A stretch of DNA of 64,000 bases from Paracrocinitomix mangrovi (GTDB lineage: Bacteria > Bacteroidota > Bacteroidia > Flavobacteriales_D > Crocinitomicaceae), in assembly GCF_019740355.2 (NCBI RefSeq), contig NZ_CP091819.1, positions 2,418,001-2,482,000 on the forward strand, written 5' to 3'. Numbering within the stretch: the stretch's first letter is position 1; each line of letters begins with the position of its first letter. A model generated the notes under the pieces. The model was not told the DNA's origin. It saw only the letters and a list, made by a program, of their open reading frames with translations, and ran no database searches. Positions 27,687-35,642 of the stretch are shown piece after piece. The position numbers and the translations under genes were made by a program.

Positions 27687-28079
27687 ATGAATGACCAAAC
27701 TCATCTTTTGGATCAAAAATCAATCTTTGATCTACTTATAGCTAGTTCAAACTGTTTCAATGAATCTATGAAGGAAGTTAGAAAAGATTACGACAATTAT
27801 GAAATAGAAAGATTGGACTACATTGACATAGTTGAACCTGTAAAAAATTTAGTTACAGAATTTGAAAAAGGGAACGAAGAACCTGTCCGTAATTTATTCA
27901 AAACTATCGAAAGAAATTTTCAAAATTGCGACCAGAACGCGAGCAATTTTATTCAATCCGGAATATTAGAAACCCTCCAGAATGCTACTTCTACAGCTGG
28001 ACTTGATTTAAGAACTTGTTACAAAATGCTCATGAATCAAAATGTTCTCCGTATCTGGAATAGAGTCTTGCAGGGGTAG
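27687..28079 (+). CDS. Cassette 5 helical protein, unknown function
   Basis: A 130-residue, mostly alpha-helical soluble protein (IFDLLIASSNCFNESMKEVR, IERLDYIDIVEPVKNLV). The open frame extends to 27645, but that part is inside S4; ATG 27687 lies 16 bases after the R' box, as in the other cassettes. No family recognised. Confidence 0.6.
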   Translation: MNDQTHLLDQKSIFDLLIASSNCFNESMKEVRKDYDNYEIERLDYIDIVEPVKNLVTEFEKGNEEPVRNLFKTIERNFQNCDQNASNFIQSGILETLQNATSTAGLDLRTCYKMLMNQNVLRIWNRVLQG

Positions 28080-28087
28080 AAAACGTG

Positions 28088-28197
28088 AGCTAAAACAATA
28101 TGTAAAGCCTGCGCCCAAGAGCTACGCAAATACAATTCAACAGACATTTCATTTTCATTGAACGAAGTAATTTGCTAGCTTTACTCAAACGTTATGT
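28088..28197 (+). repeat. S5: attC-like site, 110 bp
   Basis: R'' AGCTAAA, spacer AACAATA, L'' TGTAAAG, L' CTTTACTC, R' GTTATGT (28191-28197), with the TTCAAC/TTGAAC hairpin in the stem. Confidence 0.75.
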
Positions 28198-28218
28198 GTT
28201 ATTACAATATTGCCAAAA

Positions 28219-28533
28219 ATGGACTTTACGTTATGGTTGGAATTTGAGGAAGTTGACCCAAAAAGTTGGAACAAAGACAATGACTTTGCCAATATTCGCA
28301 TTGAACTTAATGACGGAAGGGCTTACGGGTTGAATGTTTGGACTTTCCAATTCTTAGAAACTTGTAGAACAGAACTTCAGGAATCGGGCGAAAACTTAGG
28401 CGGAATTTTCATGAAACCACCAGATCTATTAGTCCAAGAATTGACCAGAGATTGTATCGAAAAAACAATCGAACAATTACTCAAAGAAGGAAACTTGGAG
28501 GACACCCTTAATCCCTCAATTGTTGCCGAATAA
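28219..28533 (+). CDS. Cassette 6 protein, unknown function
   Basis: A 104-residue acidic soluble protein (WLEFEEVDPKSWNKDNDFANIRIEL at the start, cited in parts as WLEFEEVDP and FANIRIEL). It ends with a helix containing IEKTIEQLLKEG. ATG 28219 lies 22 bases after R' of S5; a TTG at 28210 is less likely. About 50 untranslated bases separate the stop from S6. No family recognised. Confidence 0.6.
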   Translation: MDFTLWLEFEEVDPKSWNKDNDFANIRIELNDGRAYGLNVWTFQFLETCRTELQESGENLGGIFMKPPDLLVQELTRDCIEKTIEQLLKEGNLEDTLNPSIVAE

Positions 28534-28581
28534 AAAATCATTACTTGTACATGCTGGAAGTGTTACGTCTAGAAAAATGCC

Positions 28582-28685
28582 ACACAACACAATAGCTAAA
28601 GTCCGAAACTTGTTCACACACAATTCAACCACAATTTCATTTTCGTTGAACAAAGTAAATTGCTAGCTTTAGCCAAACGTTAGCT
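28582..28685 (+). repeat. S6: attC-like site, 104 bp
   Basis: R'' ACACAAC, spacer ACAATA, L'' GCTAAAG, L' CTTTAGC (perfect complement), R' GTTAGCT (28679-28685), hairpin TTCAAC/GTTGAA. Confidence 0.85.
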
Positions 28686-28697
28686 GTCATTGACAAT

Positions 28698-29078
28698 ATG
28701 AGTGAATTAATTGATGAAAATGAAAAGTTCGGAACTAAGCATCAATTTATTTTCGGACAGAACTCAATGACAATTCGTGAAAGAAAGCTAACTGGAAGTC
28801 GTACGGTTATTGAAATACCTTTAAATGACATTCAGGAAATCAATTACATAAAACCGAGAATTTCGACAATTGCTATTCTACTTTCTATTTTGTTATTTCC
28901 AATTATATTCATTTTTGAATTCGGAATTTTCGGACCAATATTTCAAAAGTCTATAGTGCAAATCAAATATAATGTTGGAGGTGAATTGGCTATCGGAAAC
29001 TACATTTCCAAAATCAGCAAGAAAGACTTGCAGGAAATGAAATCCCTAGTAAAAAACGGTACCTATCACAATAGGTAA
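28698..29078 (+). CDS. Cassette 7 membrane-anchored protein, PH-like
   Basis: A 126-residue protein. A strand-rich start (HQFIFGQNSMTIRERKL, EIPLNDIQEINYI) is followed by a hydrophobic pair of segments at about residues 57-80 and then VQIKYNVGGELAIGNYIS. The pattern recalls bacterial PH-like membrane proteins, tentatively. The R'' box of S7 has mutated from CTAAC to CTATC, so translation runs on through HNR and stops at the in-frame TAA of L''. Confidence 0.6.
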   Translation: MSELIDENEKFGTKHQFIFGQNSMTIRERKLTGSRTVIEIPLNDIQEINYIKPRISTIAILLSILLFPIIFIFEFGIFGPIFQKSIVQIKYNVGGELAIGNYISKISKKDLQEMKSLVKNGTYHNR

Positions 29079-29198
29079 AGCGCATGTTCTACCCTTTTTT
29101 GCCAATCCTCCCAATAGCTATCGGGATCGCACGCAATTCAACTACAATTTTATTTTCGTTGAACAAAGTAAATTGCTAGCTTTAGCCACACGTTAGCA
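29062..29198 (+). repeat. S7: attC-like site, 137 bp
   Basis: R'' ACCTATC (mutated), L'' GGTAAAG, L' CTTTAGCC with one extra base, R' GTTAGCA (29192-29198). It holds a degenerate palindrome TCCCAATAGCTATCGGGA (29109-29126) and the TTCAAC/GTTGAA hairpin. Confidence 0.8.
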
Positions 29199-29209
29199 TC
29201 AATTACAAT

Positions 29210-30142
29210 ATGACTAAAGTAATATTTACAATATTTCTTTTTGTTGGAATTTCTTGTCATTGTCAAATTGATTTAACGAATTCAACTTGGATCACCACCC
29301 ATAAGACAACCTTTAAATTCTTCGACAAGTCGGTTCAGGCATCTCATCTAGACTATTTATCTGAATATGAAATTAATGGTGACACCTTACATTTTATCCA
29401 TGATTTTTCAGTAGTTGAAAGTGTAACTGTTGGAAAGAAGAAAATCCCAAGAAGAGATTTTGAATTACCAGATTCATATTTCATTATGAGTCAATCAAAT
29501 CCTGACTCTTTAATTTTGACCGCTATAAATCCGACAGCCATTCATCTTGTCAATGAATTAAAAGGCAGTTTTGGTTATTACCTTACGGACAAGGAAGCAA
29601 TTAAATGGGAAAAATCAGGAAATCCTCCCCAAAATTTACCTAAACAACTGGACAGAACCTTAACTTTTTGGAATATCAATACTATTAAAAAAGACCGCCA
29701 AATTCATTCAATAGACATGTCAACAGTTTCTTATGGGTGGACAGGAATACATTATTTTGATATCAAATTTGATAGCAGCTTGAATTATTCCTGTCGCAGA
29801 ATAGTTCAAGACTACAATAGCAAAGAAAAAATTGAAACATTCTACTTCAATGGGAGATTTGATCAATACCAGTTTGACAAAATTGAAAGATTATTTGGAT
29901 TATCAGATTTACCTGACTCGGGTTCAACTAAATTCAACAGAGTAATGGCAACACATGACTCAAATTTTAGTCTAACTGTTAAACACAATCTTGGTATTTC
30001 ATCAATGGCAGGAAATCGAGCTTCCCTGCCTGATTACGTTCGAGATTTCTTTGACTCTATTCACAGATATTTTCCATTAGAAGAGGATGAAACAGAAATT
30101 GAACAAACCGATTTTCCTGAATCCATGTTTGTAAAAAACTGA
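29210..30142 (+). CDS. Cassette 8 secreted protein, unknown function
   Basis: A 310-residue protein with a signal peptide (VIFTIFLFVGISCHCQ). The N-terminal part begins with the lipocalin-like phrase LTNSTWITTHKTTFKFF; the second half (from about residue 150) is strand rich. Cys16 or Cys18 could be a lipidation site, but the signal is not classical. It starts 12 bases after S7. The cassette ends GTTAGCA/TGCTAAC are exact complements. Function unknown. Confidence 0.65.
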   Translation: MTKVIFTIFLFVGISCHCQIDLTNSTWITTHKTTFKFFDKSVQASHLDYLSEYEINGDTLHFIHDFSVVESVTVGKKKIPRRDFELPDSYFIMSQSNPDSLILTAINPTAIHLVNELKGSFGYYLTDKEAIKWEKSGNPPQNLPKQLDRTLTFWNINTIKKDRQIHSIDMSTVSYGWTGIHYFDIKFDSSLNYSCRRIVQDYNSKEKIETFYFNGRFDQYQFDKIERLFGLSDLPDSGSTKFNRVMATHDSNFSLTVKHNLGISSMAGNRASLPDYVRDFFDSIHRYFPLEEDETEIEQTDFPESMFVKN

Positions 30143-30304
30143 TGCTAACACAGTAGGTTAAGTTCATGCCCGACACTCTGGCCACGCTTTTCCCTCCCAG
30201 TACGTGTACATATCCGGGCTGCCATCTCCCAATAGCTATCGGACCGGGGTTTTGGCCACCGCACTCGCATACGATAAATTGTTAGCTTTGCTTAAACGTT
30301 ATGT
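30143..30304 (+). repeat. S8: attC-like site, 162 bp
   Basis: R'' TGCTAAC, L'' GGTTAAG, L' GCTTTGCTT, R' GTTATGT (30298-30304). Long-family centre (ATCCGGGCTGCC) in which the CGGTCGGAC segment is replaced by a degenerate palindrome TCCCAATAGCTATCGGA (30227-30243). Confidence 0.8.
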
Positions 30305-30320
30305 ACCATTCGCTAGACTT

Positions 30321-30827
30321 ATGGCAAATTGCCCTCATTGTGGAGAAAAATTAGGATTTTGGAAAGTCATCTCATTGAAACCTGAGACAAATCTTATCGA
30401 GTGCCATAATTGTAATTATAACTTGAAGGCAGAAATCCATTACTTGTATCACAAAGTCCTTACAATTTTAATTGTAGCCGTTGCAGGTATTAGATTATCG
30501 AAATGGATCAAAGATGAAATGATACCCGGAAGTAATCTTGTTCTTATTCTATCCATTTTAATTTTTATTGTCGGACTGAGATATTTCTATAACAAAGTAA
30601 CTCTGGTTGTATACAATACGGGAGAAAAATCAATAGGAGATATTTATCAGGAAATAAACCAAACAAAATTAGAGGCTGCAAAAATCAAGGAAATAAAGAA
30701 ATTTAAAGAACAATATTTCAACATGAAAAACTCTGAACTGGAGGAAATCGCAACTCAAAACGGCTGGCAAGAAACTGCTAAGATTGCTGCCCAAGAAATT
30801 CTGAGTGCAAGGAAAAATGATACCTAA
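30321..30827 (+). CDS. Cassette 9 zinc-ribbon-like membrane protein
   Basis: The 168-residue protein starts with CPHCGEKLGFW and continues with IECHNCNYNLK, a CxxC/CxxC zinc ribbon. Two membrane spans (VLTILIVAVAGIRL and LVLILSILIFIVGLRYFY) and a Lys/Glu-rich helical tail follow. The open frame continues up to 30204, but that part is S8; ATG 30321 is 17 bases after R'. The stop TAA sits in an ACCTAAA box, the remnant of an otherwise missing site (S9). Confidence 0.7.
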   Translation: MANCPHCGEKLGFWKVISLKPETNLIECHNCNYNLKAEIHYLYHKVLTILIVAVAGIRLSKWIKDEMIPGSNLVLILSILIFIVGLRYFYNKVTLVVYNTGEKSIGDIYQEINQTKLEAAKIKEIKKFKEQYFNMKNSELEEIATQNGWQETAKIAAQEILSARKNDT

Positions 30828-30834
30828 AGGTAAC
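30822..30834 (+). repeat. S9: remnant left half of an attC-like site
   Basis: ACCTAAAGGTAAC looks like R'' fused to L''. No right half follows, and the next gene starts 31 bases later. This suggests a deletion that fused two cassettes. Confidence 0.45.
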
Positions 30835-30865
30835 TTCCAATAGGATTAGTATTATATTAAAAGAA

Positions 30866-31696
30866 ATGAGATTATTAATTATTTGTTTAGCGTTTTTTAA
30901 TCTAATCACAACTAATTGGTTACTTAGTCAAGACAGTACACAATTTTATTCCATTACAGATTCTGTAATTACATATTCTTATGGGAAGGAATCCTATAAT
31001 TATCTGGTCAAAAAGGAATTTAATGTTGTTGAAAACCCATATGAATTAGTCAATCTTTCTGCAAATGCTTCGAGTTATAAATTTCCAGGTCACGAGAATA
31101 ATGTTTACCTACATGTAGCTTATGTCTATCAATTAAGCTTCATGGGACAAATTCAAATCGACTTTCTATTTGAAACAGATTCTGAAAACAAAAAAGTTGT
31201 AAATATCTACTCAAGAAAAACTCATTTCTCTTTTTTATTTAATTCAAATAATTATACACAATTAAACCAACTTTTAACAAAAGGTGAAATTTTACAGATT
31301 GTAAATTCAAACTTAGGAGTGAAAACCGATAGTATTAGAAATATTGGAAATCAGAAATTCCCAGTTTTAATGTGTATAGGTAAGGACACCTTACTAGGAG
31401 ACAAAAATTTCCTAATACATTTGGCTGTGATCAAGACGAAAGAAAAAACGGACAGCTGTTCCAGTCAGATCATTACAAAAGACAATTCATTTATTTCTAC
31501 CAAAGAGCTTGCAAACAAAAACTATTCACCTGCACTTTTAATATATACGACTGAACAGTTCCTTCCCAAAAAGGAAAGAAATGAATATAATGAATGGTTA
31601 ACACACAGAAGAGAAATTGTATTTGACCTTAACAAAATGAGAATAATACAAGACCATTATCTATCGTCTTGGGATAGCCCTGTACACCGAAAGTAG
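30866..31696 (+). CDS. Cassette 9/10 secreted protein, unknown function
   Basis: A 276-residue protein with a signal peptide (LLIICLAFFNLITTNWLLSQ). The mature part is strand rich with several Tyr-rich stretches; no family recognised. It lacks an R' box directly upstream, in line with loss of most of site S9. It stops before S10. Confidence 0.6.
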   Translation: MRLLIICLAFFNLITTNWLLSQDSTQFYSITDSVITYSYGKESYNYLVKKEFNVVENPYELVNLSANASSYKFPGHENNVYLHVAYVYQLSFMGQIQIDFLFETDSENKKVVNIYSRKTHFSFLFNSNNYTQLNQLLTKGEILQIVNSNLGVKTDSIRNIGNQKFPVLMCIGKDTLLGDKNFLIHLAVIKTKEKTDSCSSQIITKDNSFISTKELANKNYSPALLIYTTEQFLPKKERNEYNEWLTHRREIVFDLNKMRIIQDHYLSSWDSPVHRK

Positions 31697-31704
31697 AAAA
31701 CTAC

Positions 31705-31902
31705 ACCTAACACAGTAGGTAAAATTCATAGCCATCACTTTGGCCGCGCTTTCCCTCTCAGTACTCGTACATATCCGGGTGGCCACTACTCGGTCGGACA
31801 GCCAGAGCACGGGTTTTGGCCACCGCACTTCAAGACGGCATTCTACTTCAGCTTCGCTTCCGTAGAACAAGGTAAATGCCTAACTTTACGCAAACTTTAG
31901 CA
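31705..31902 (+). repeat. S10: attC-like site, 198 bp
   Basis: R'' ACCTAAC, L'' GGTAAAATT, L' AACTTTACG, R' TTTAGCA (31896-31902; the first G, where cleavage occurs in integrons, is T). Nearly identical over its length to S12. Confidence 0.8.
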
Positions 31903-31915
31903 TTAATTAAGGCAA

Positions 31916-32416
31916 ATGTATAGCTATAAGGAATTTCCAGAACAAGTTAAGAATGCAGCTCCAAAATCACTGAGTCAATTTGGATTCCATTTAACTGAAG
32001 AAGTTGAAGATCATTGCCTACGTTATAAAAATGATAAATGGCAAATCAGTTTTATCTGTGATCATGGGGCTATTGACGTTTATCTAGTGAATCTGTTTGA
32101 CAAAAACAAATACTACTTGCCTAAAGTATTGCAATTTTGGTTCCCTCAATCGGAAAAAGCACAGAAATTCCCAGAGTTCTTCTGGGGTTCAGAAAAATCA
32201 GTCAATTATCAAGTCGAAATTCTAGCAGAGTTTTATGCAGAATTCGACAAAAAATATGAGGACCTGAAAAACAATTTCAGGCAAAATAAAGAATACAATC
32301 AGAAAATATTCCAATTCATGATAAAACAAGGTTCCAAAGAACTGAAGGAGCTCTTTGAAAATGGTGATCCAAATTGGAAGAAACTGGCTCTAGAAGAAAT
32401 GAAACAAAACAGCTGA
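31916..32416 (+). CDS. Cassette 11 protein, possible immunity-type fold
   Basis: A 166-residue soluble protein. The pattern QFGFHLTEEVEDHCLRYKND...WQISFICDHGAIDVYL, a GF motif followed by a strand pair, recalls DUF4304- or immunity-like small proteins, but this is weak. The C-terminal third is helical. It begins 14 bases after S10; cassette ends TTTAGCA/TGCTAAC match. Confidence 0.6.
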   Translation: MYSYKEFPEQVKNAAPKSLSQFGFHLTEEVEDHCLRYKNDKWQISFICDHGAIDVYLVNLFDKNKYYLPKVLQFWFPQSEKAQKFPEFFWGSEKSVNYQVEILAEFYAEFDKKYEDLKNNFRQNKEYNQKIFQFMIKQGSKELKELFENGDPNWKKLALEEMKQNS

Positions 32417-32428
32417 ATAAAAAACTAA

Positions 32429-32628
32429 TGCTAACACAGTAAGCAAAGCTCACGTCCACCCTTGGCCAGCACACTTGCTCCCAGTTGCGTGTACAAAATC
32501 CTGGTTTGGCCTAACACGGTGGACAGCCAGAGTCCGGGGTTTTGGCTTACGTACTTTCGCACGCAATTCAACTACAATTTTATTTTCGTTGAACAAAGTA
32601 AATTGCTAGCTTTAGCCAAACGTTAGGT
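32429..32628 (+). repeat. S11: attC-like site, 200 bp, chimeric
   Basis: R'' TGCTAAC and L'' AGCAAAGCT match S1, but the right end (GTTGAACAAAGTAAATTGCTAGCTTTAGCC, here as GTTGAA...CTTTAGCC) matches S6/S7. The L arms therefore pair poorly. R' GTTAGGT is 32622-32628. Confidence 0.75.
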
Positions 32629-32655
32629 TTAATTAATAGTTACCTTGAATTGTTG

Positions 32656-33459
32656 ATGACATCAATTGGTAAATACTTATTTGCAGTGCTTAGGTTTATA
32701 TTCTTTTTTCTTTTATTCGGTTCAAATAGTTTATTTGGTCAAGTTTGGCCATCAAAAGGTATCAGCAATTTAAAGGGTAATGTTCTTCAAATTCGAGAAA
32801 CGACAATGACGCCCGTAAAATCGAAAAAAGAACTTGGAATATGCGACACGAATTCAATTTCGATATACGTACTGAATAACCAAGGAACTTTATCCAGAGA
32901 TACTTTTATAATTTGGCCTTTTGACATTTGGCCAAACATGGACACTTCGATTACGGAGTATTTCTATAGTGACTCTGGACTTTTGATATCAGAGCACTAT
33001 TGTGATCTTGGAAATGACTTTTGCAACGACAATATTTATGAGTTTAATCAAAATGGTCAACCATCAGCTGTAATTGTTTATTCTGCAAAAGGTGACTCTA
33101 TTAGCAGAATAGAATATGACTATAATACTGATGGATTAGAAATTGAAAGAAGAATTTATAGTGCCTTTGTGATCGGAGGTAATCTACTCTACACTTATCA
33201 GTTTGAATATAATTCAAATCGTGAGATTACTAGCAGAAGATATTTTACAGCAGATGGAAAGGTTAAATCATACAATGTATTTGAATATCAGAACGGACTT
33301 TATATAAAATCCATTGTAGATCCTATTAAAGGAAAAAAAATTATTGAAGAAATATCCTATGTATTTGACGAAGTCGGAAATTGGGTTTCAAAAACTTCAA
33401 GAGTGAATGGAAAAATAACGGGCTTTGTGACTCGTGAAATCATATATAAGAAAAACTAA
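32656..33459 (+). CDS. Cassette 12 secreted YD-repeat-like protein
   Basis: From ATG 32656 the product has 267 residues, with a signal peptide (FFFLLFGSNSLFGQ) and then repeats of the RHS/YD type: YEFNQNGQPSAVIVYSAKG, YDYNTDGLEIERRIY, FEYNSNREITSRRYF. Its C-terminal strand YVFDEVGNWVSKTSR resembles that of the cassette gene at 36629. A TTG at 32650 is a less likely start. Probably periplasmic or surface-located; role unknown. Confidence 0.7.
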   Translation: MTSIGKYLFAVLRFIFFFLLFGSNSLFGQVWPSKGISNLKGNVLQIRETTMTPVKSKKELGICDTNSISIYVLNNQGTLSRDTFIIWPFDIWPNMDTSITEYFYSDSGLLISEHYCDLGNDFCNDNIYEFNQNGQPSAVIVYSAKGDSISRIEYDYNTDGLEIERRIYSAFVIGGNLLYTYQFEYNSNREITSRRYFTADGKVKSYNVFEYQNGLYIKSIVDPIKGKKIIEEISYVFDEVGNWVSKTSRVNGKITGFVTREIIYKKN

Positions 33460-33660
33460 ACCTTACACAGTAGGTAAAGTTCAAGCCCGACACTCTGGCC
33501 ACGCTTTTCCCTCCCAGTGCGTGTACATATCCGGGCTGCCATCTCTCGGTCGGACAAACCAGAATCCGGGGTTTTGGCCACCGCACATCAAGACGGCATT
33601 CTACTTCAGCTTCGCTTCCGTAGAACAAGGTAAATGCCTAACTTTACCCAAACGTTAGCA
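33460..33660 (+). repeat. S12: attC-like site, 201 bp
   Basis: R'' ACCTTAC, spacer ACAGTA, L'' GGTAAAGTT, L' AACTTTACC (perfect complement), R' GTTAGCA (33654-33660). Contains the TTCTAC/GTAGAA hairpin and the long-family centre. Confidence 0.88.
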
Positions 33661-33668
33661 TTAATTAG

Positions 33669-34409
33669 GTGAGCATATTCAGTAGACTTTTTCAAAAATC
33701 TAATCAAATTGAGAAACCCTACAATTTGGACTCTCTTGATGAAGTACGCGCTGAGAAACGAATTGAAATTTTTGAAGAATTAGTTTCACCTGTTATGAGC
33801 TCAATAGGTCTAAACAATTGGAATGGCAAATACCTTTGGTTTAGTGACTTTAATTCTGAAGGAATTAAATTTGTGGTTGAGTACCAAGTTTTCAAGGGTT
33901 TTGGCGGTTCTTTCGCTTTCGGAATATGCTACGAAAATGTACCAACCGTCTCAAATTGGAAAAAACTGGTTAATCACAAAACTGACAAGTCAACTAAAAT
34001 ACATTATTACAAGAGGCTTGAGGGATGGCAAGCAAGCTATGACGGAACTGACCGCACTTCAGGTCGTGACATAGTTAGCCATTGGAATGAAGTTGATTTT
34101 CGAAAGACGCTCTTTACAATTTTAGAAAGCTTGCCGTCAAGATTAGAGCCGTGGTTCAAAGCAAGATCAAATAGGGACCAAAACATTCTGGAACTACAAA
34201 ATGAAATCAAAGGAAACACAGAGTTTGTTCGCAGAATAGTGAATCCCGATTATATACTTTGCTTTCTGAACGCCGAAAAGGGTGATCTTGAAAAAAGTAA
34301 AGTACATTTCTCCAAGTACTTTGATGAGAAACTTGCTATATCAAAAGAATTCGAGCCTATGCAGGAACTTATCTCAAAGCGAATTGAAAAACTAACCCTA
34401 ACACAGTAG
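33669..34409 (+). CDS. Cassette 13 protein, unknown function
   Basis: A 246-residue soluble protein from GTG 33669, 9 bases after S12. The first half (ELVSPVMSSIGLNNWNGKYL, KFVVEYQVFKGFGGSFAFGI) resembles DUF4304-like folds; the second half is helical and TPR-like (FLNAEKGDLEKSKVHFSKYF). The last residues LTQ are encoded by site S13 itself (CTAACACAG) and the stop is the TAG of its spacer. Confidence 0.65.
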   Translation: MSIFSRLFQKSNQIEKPYNLDSLDEVRAEKRIEIFEELVSPVMSSIGLNNWNGKYLWFSDFNSEGIKFVVEYQVFKGFGGSFAFGICYENVPTVSNWKKLVNHKTDKSTKIHYYKRLEGWQASYDGTDRTSGRDIVSHWNEVDFRKTLFTILESLPSRLEPWFKARSNRDQNILELQNEIKGNTEFVRRIVNPDYILCFLNAEKGDLEKSKVHFSKYFDEKLAISKEFEPMQELISKRIEKLTLTQ

Positions 34410-34484
34410 GTAAAGCTAAGCGTCCACACTTGGCCGGCGCACTTGGATCCTCAATAAATTGCTAACTTTAACCAAACGTTAGGT
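34396..34484 (+). repeat. S13: attC-like site, 89 bp
   Basis: R'' CCCTAAC, spacer ACAGTA, L'' GGTAAAG, L' CTTTAACC with one extra base, R' GTTAGGT (34478-34484). Short family with GGCGCACTTGGATCCTCAATAAATTGCTA. Confidence 0.8.
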
Positions 34485-34502
34485 AGCATTACGATTTGAC
34501 CC

Positions 34503-35531
34503 ATGGGACTGTTCAAGAAAAAAAAATCAGCTAATTCAGGTAATCACACAAAAATCAGAAGAAAGGTTGAAATTGAAGGTCTGTCAATACCTGGAATAAT
34601 ATTTAATCTCGATTATCACATCATAGATCTAAAAGTTTATTCTGATGGAATAGTTGATTGTTGGGAAATGGTCGACCTTCCAATTTTTCAAGAAAAGCTT
34701 AAGAAAAATTGGGTTGTAACGAGCATTCCAGAAGGAGGTGAAATTTCAATCTTCGAATTGGGACGTTGGAAAATCAAAAACGGCAATTGGAATTTTAATC
34801 AACAGACATATTTTGATTTTGTTAAAAGTCTTGTTAAGGAGCTAAATCCAAAGATGGAAAACCTCTATAACATGCATGGAACCACTTCATTAAAAGTGAA
34901 TGGCGTGAACACCTTTAAACTTGGAATTTCTTCACCAGAACCTTACTACGTGGCAAATGAAATTGGAATACACAAAGAAACTTTTGCTGGAAAGAAATTC
35001 TCGGTTTTCTTTCGTGACGAAGATGACCAATTCTACTTTTCTCAAATGAGCATTTTCAAAGATGGACTTGTACAATTAAATGACATACCAAATAGTAAAA
35101 CATACAAATTTGAGGACATAAGAAAACTAATTGATTCCAAGACAATTCTTTCTGAAATTCCAAACGGCAATCGTGTTAACCTTGGAAACCTTGGGTCATT
35201 TGAATTAGAATCTGGCTATGGTGTTGACATTGAAGAAAAATACCTTGATTTTCAAGATCAGTTCAACGTGCTACAAGGAAAAGAAGACTCATTGAGAAAA
35301 TGCATTCGTATTTTCAAAGAGTTCATGGAACAGCCAACTGCCAGCAAGAAGGAAGAATTGAAAGTTGCATACGAAACTATTCCGAAACATAAAAGGATGT
35401 ACGTTGGAGATATGGACACCAAAGACTTTCATTTGAAGCTGATTCTGTATGGTGAAGCTACTAAGCAAGAATGGGAAGAACGTTATGGTTACCCTATGCC
35501 TGATTTTAAAGTACCTGAATTGCTTGATTGA
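34503..35531 (+). CDS. Cassette 14 protein, internally duplicated, unknown function
   Basis: A 342-residue soluble protein and one of the largest in the array. Two similar halves are visible: DLKVYSDGIVDCWEMVDLPIF...TSIPEGGEISIFELGRWKI and SQMSIFKDGLVQLNDIPN...LSEIPNGNRVNLGNLGSFEL (cited in parts). Each ends in S-I/E-I-P-x-G followed by an N/E-rich strand, so the gene arose by internal duplication. No known family name is certain. It starts with ATG 34503, 19 bases after S13. Confidence 0.65.
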   Translation: MGLFKKKKSANSGNHTKIRRKVEIEGLSIPGIIFNLDYHIIDLKVYSDGIVDCWEMVDLPIFQEKLKKNWVVTSIPEGGEISIFELGRWKIKNGNWNFNQQTYFDFVKSLVKELNPKMENLYNMHGTTSLKVNGVNTFKLGISSPEPYYVANEIGIHKETFAGKKFSVFFRDEDDQFYFSQMSIFKDGLVQLNDIPNSKTYKFEDIRKLIDSKTILSEIPNGNRVNLGNLGSFELESGYGVDIEEKYLDFQDQFNVLQGKEDSLRKCIRIFKEFMEQPTASKKEELKVAYETIPKHKRMYVGDMDTKDFHLKLILYGEATKQEWEERYGYPMPDFKVPELLD

Positions 35532-35538
35532 AAACGCT

Positions 35539-35642
35539 ACATAACACAATAGGTAAAGTCCGAAACTTGTTCACACTCAAGTTAACTACAATTTCATTTT
35601 CTTTCAACAAAGTAAATTACTAGTTTTAAGTAAACTTTAGAT
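35539..35642 (+). repeat. S14: attC-like site, 104 bp
   Basis: R'' ACATAAC, spacer ACAATA, L'' GGTAAAG, L' TTTTAAG, R' TTTAGAT (35636-35642; first G is T). The stem hairpin arms are worn (TTAAC/TTTCAAC). Confidence 0.65.

Noticed and set aside
30204-30320. Longer start of the cassette 9 protein inside site S8
   Set aside because: The extension is a translation of the repeat itself; ATG 30321 at 17 bases after R' fits the array pattern and starts with CPHC.
31661-31870. Minus-strand ORF of 69 residues, with a near copy at 33440-33628
   Set aside because: Both are translations of the nearly identical long attC-like sites S10 and S12; the similarity comes from the repeat, not from coding.
33434-33658. 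Plus-strand ORF of 74 residues across site S12, with a similar one at 25664-25948
   Set aside because: Also within attC-like repeats, overlapping real cassette genes; coding unlikely.
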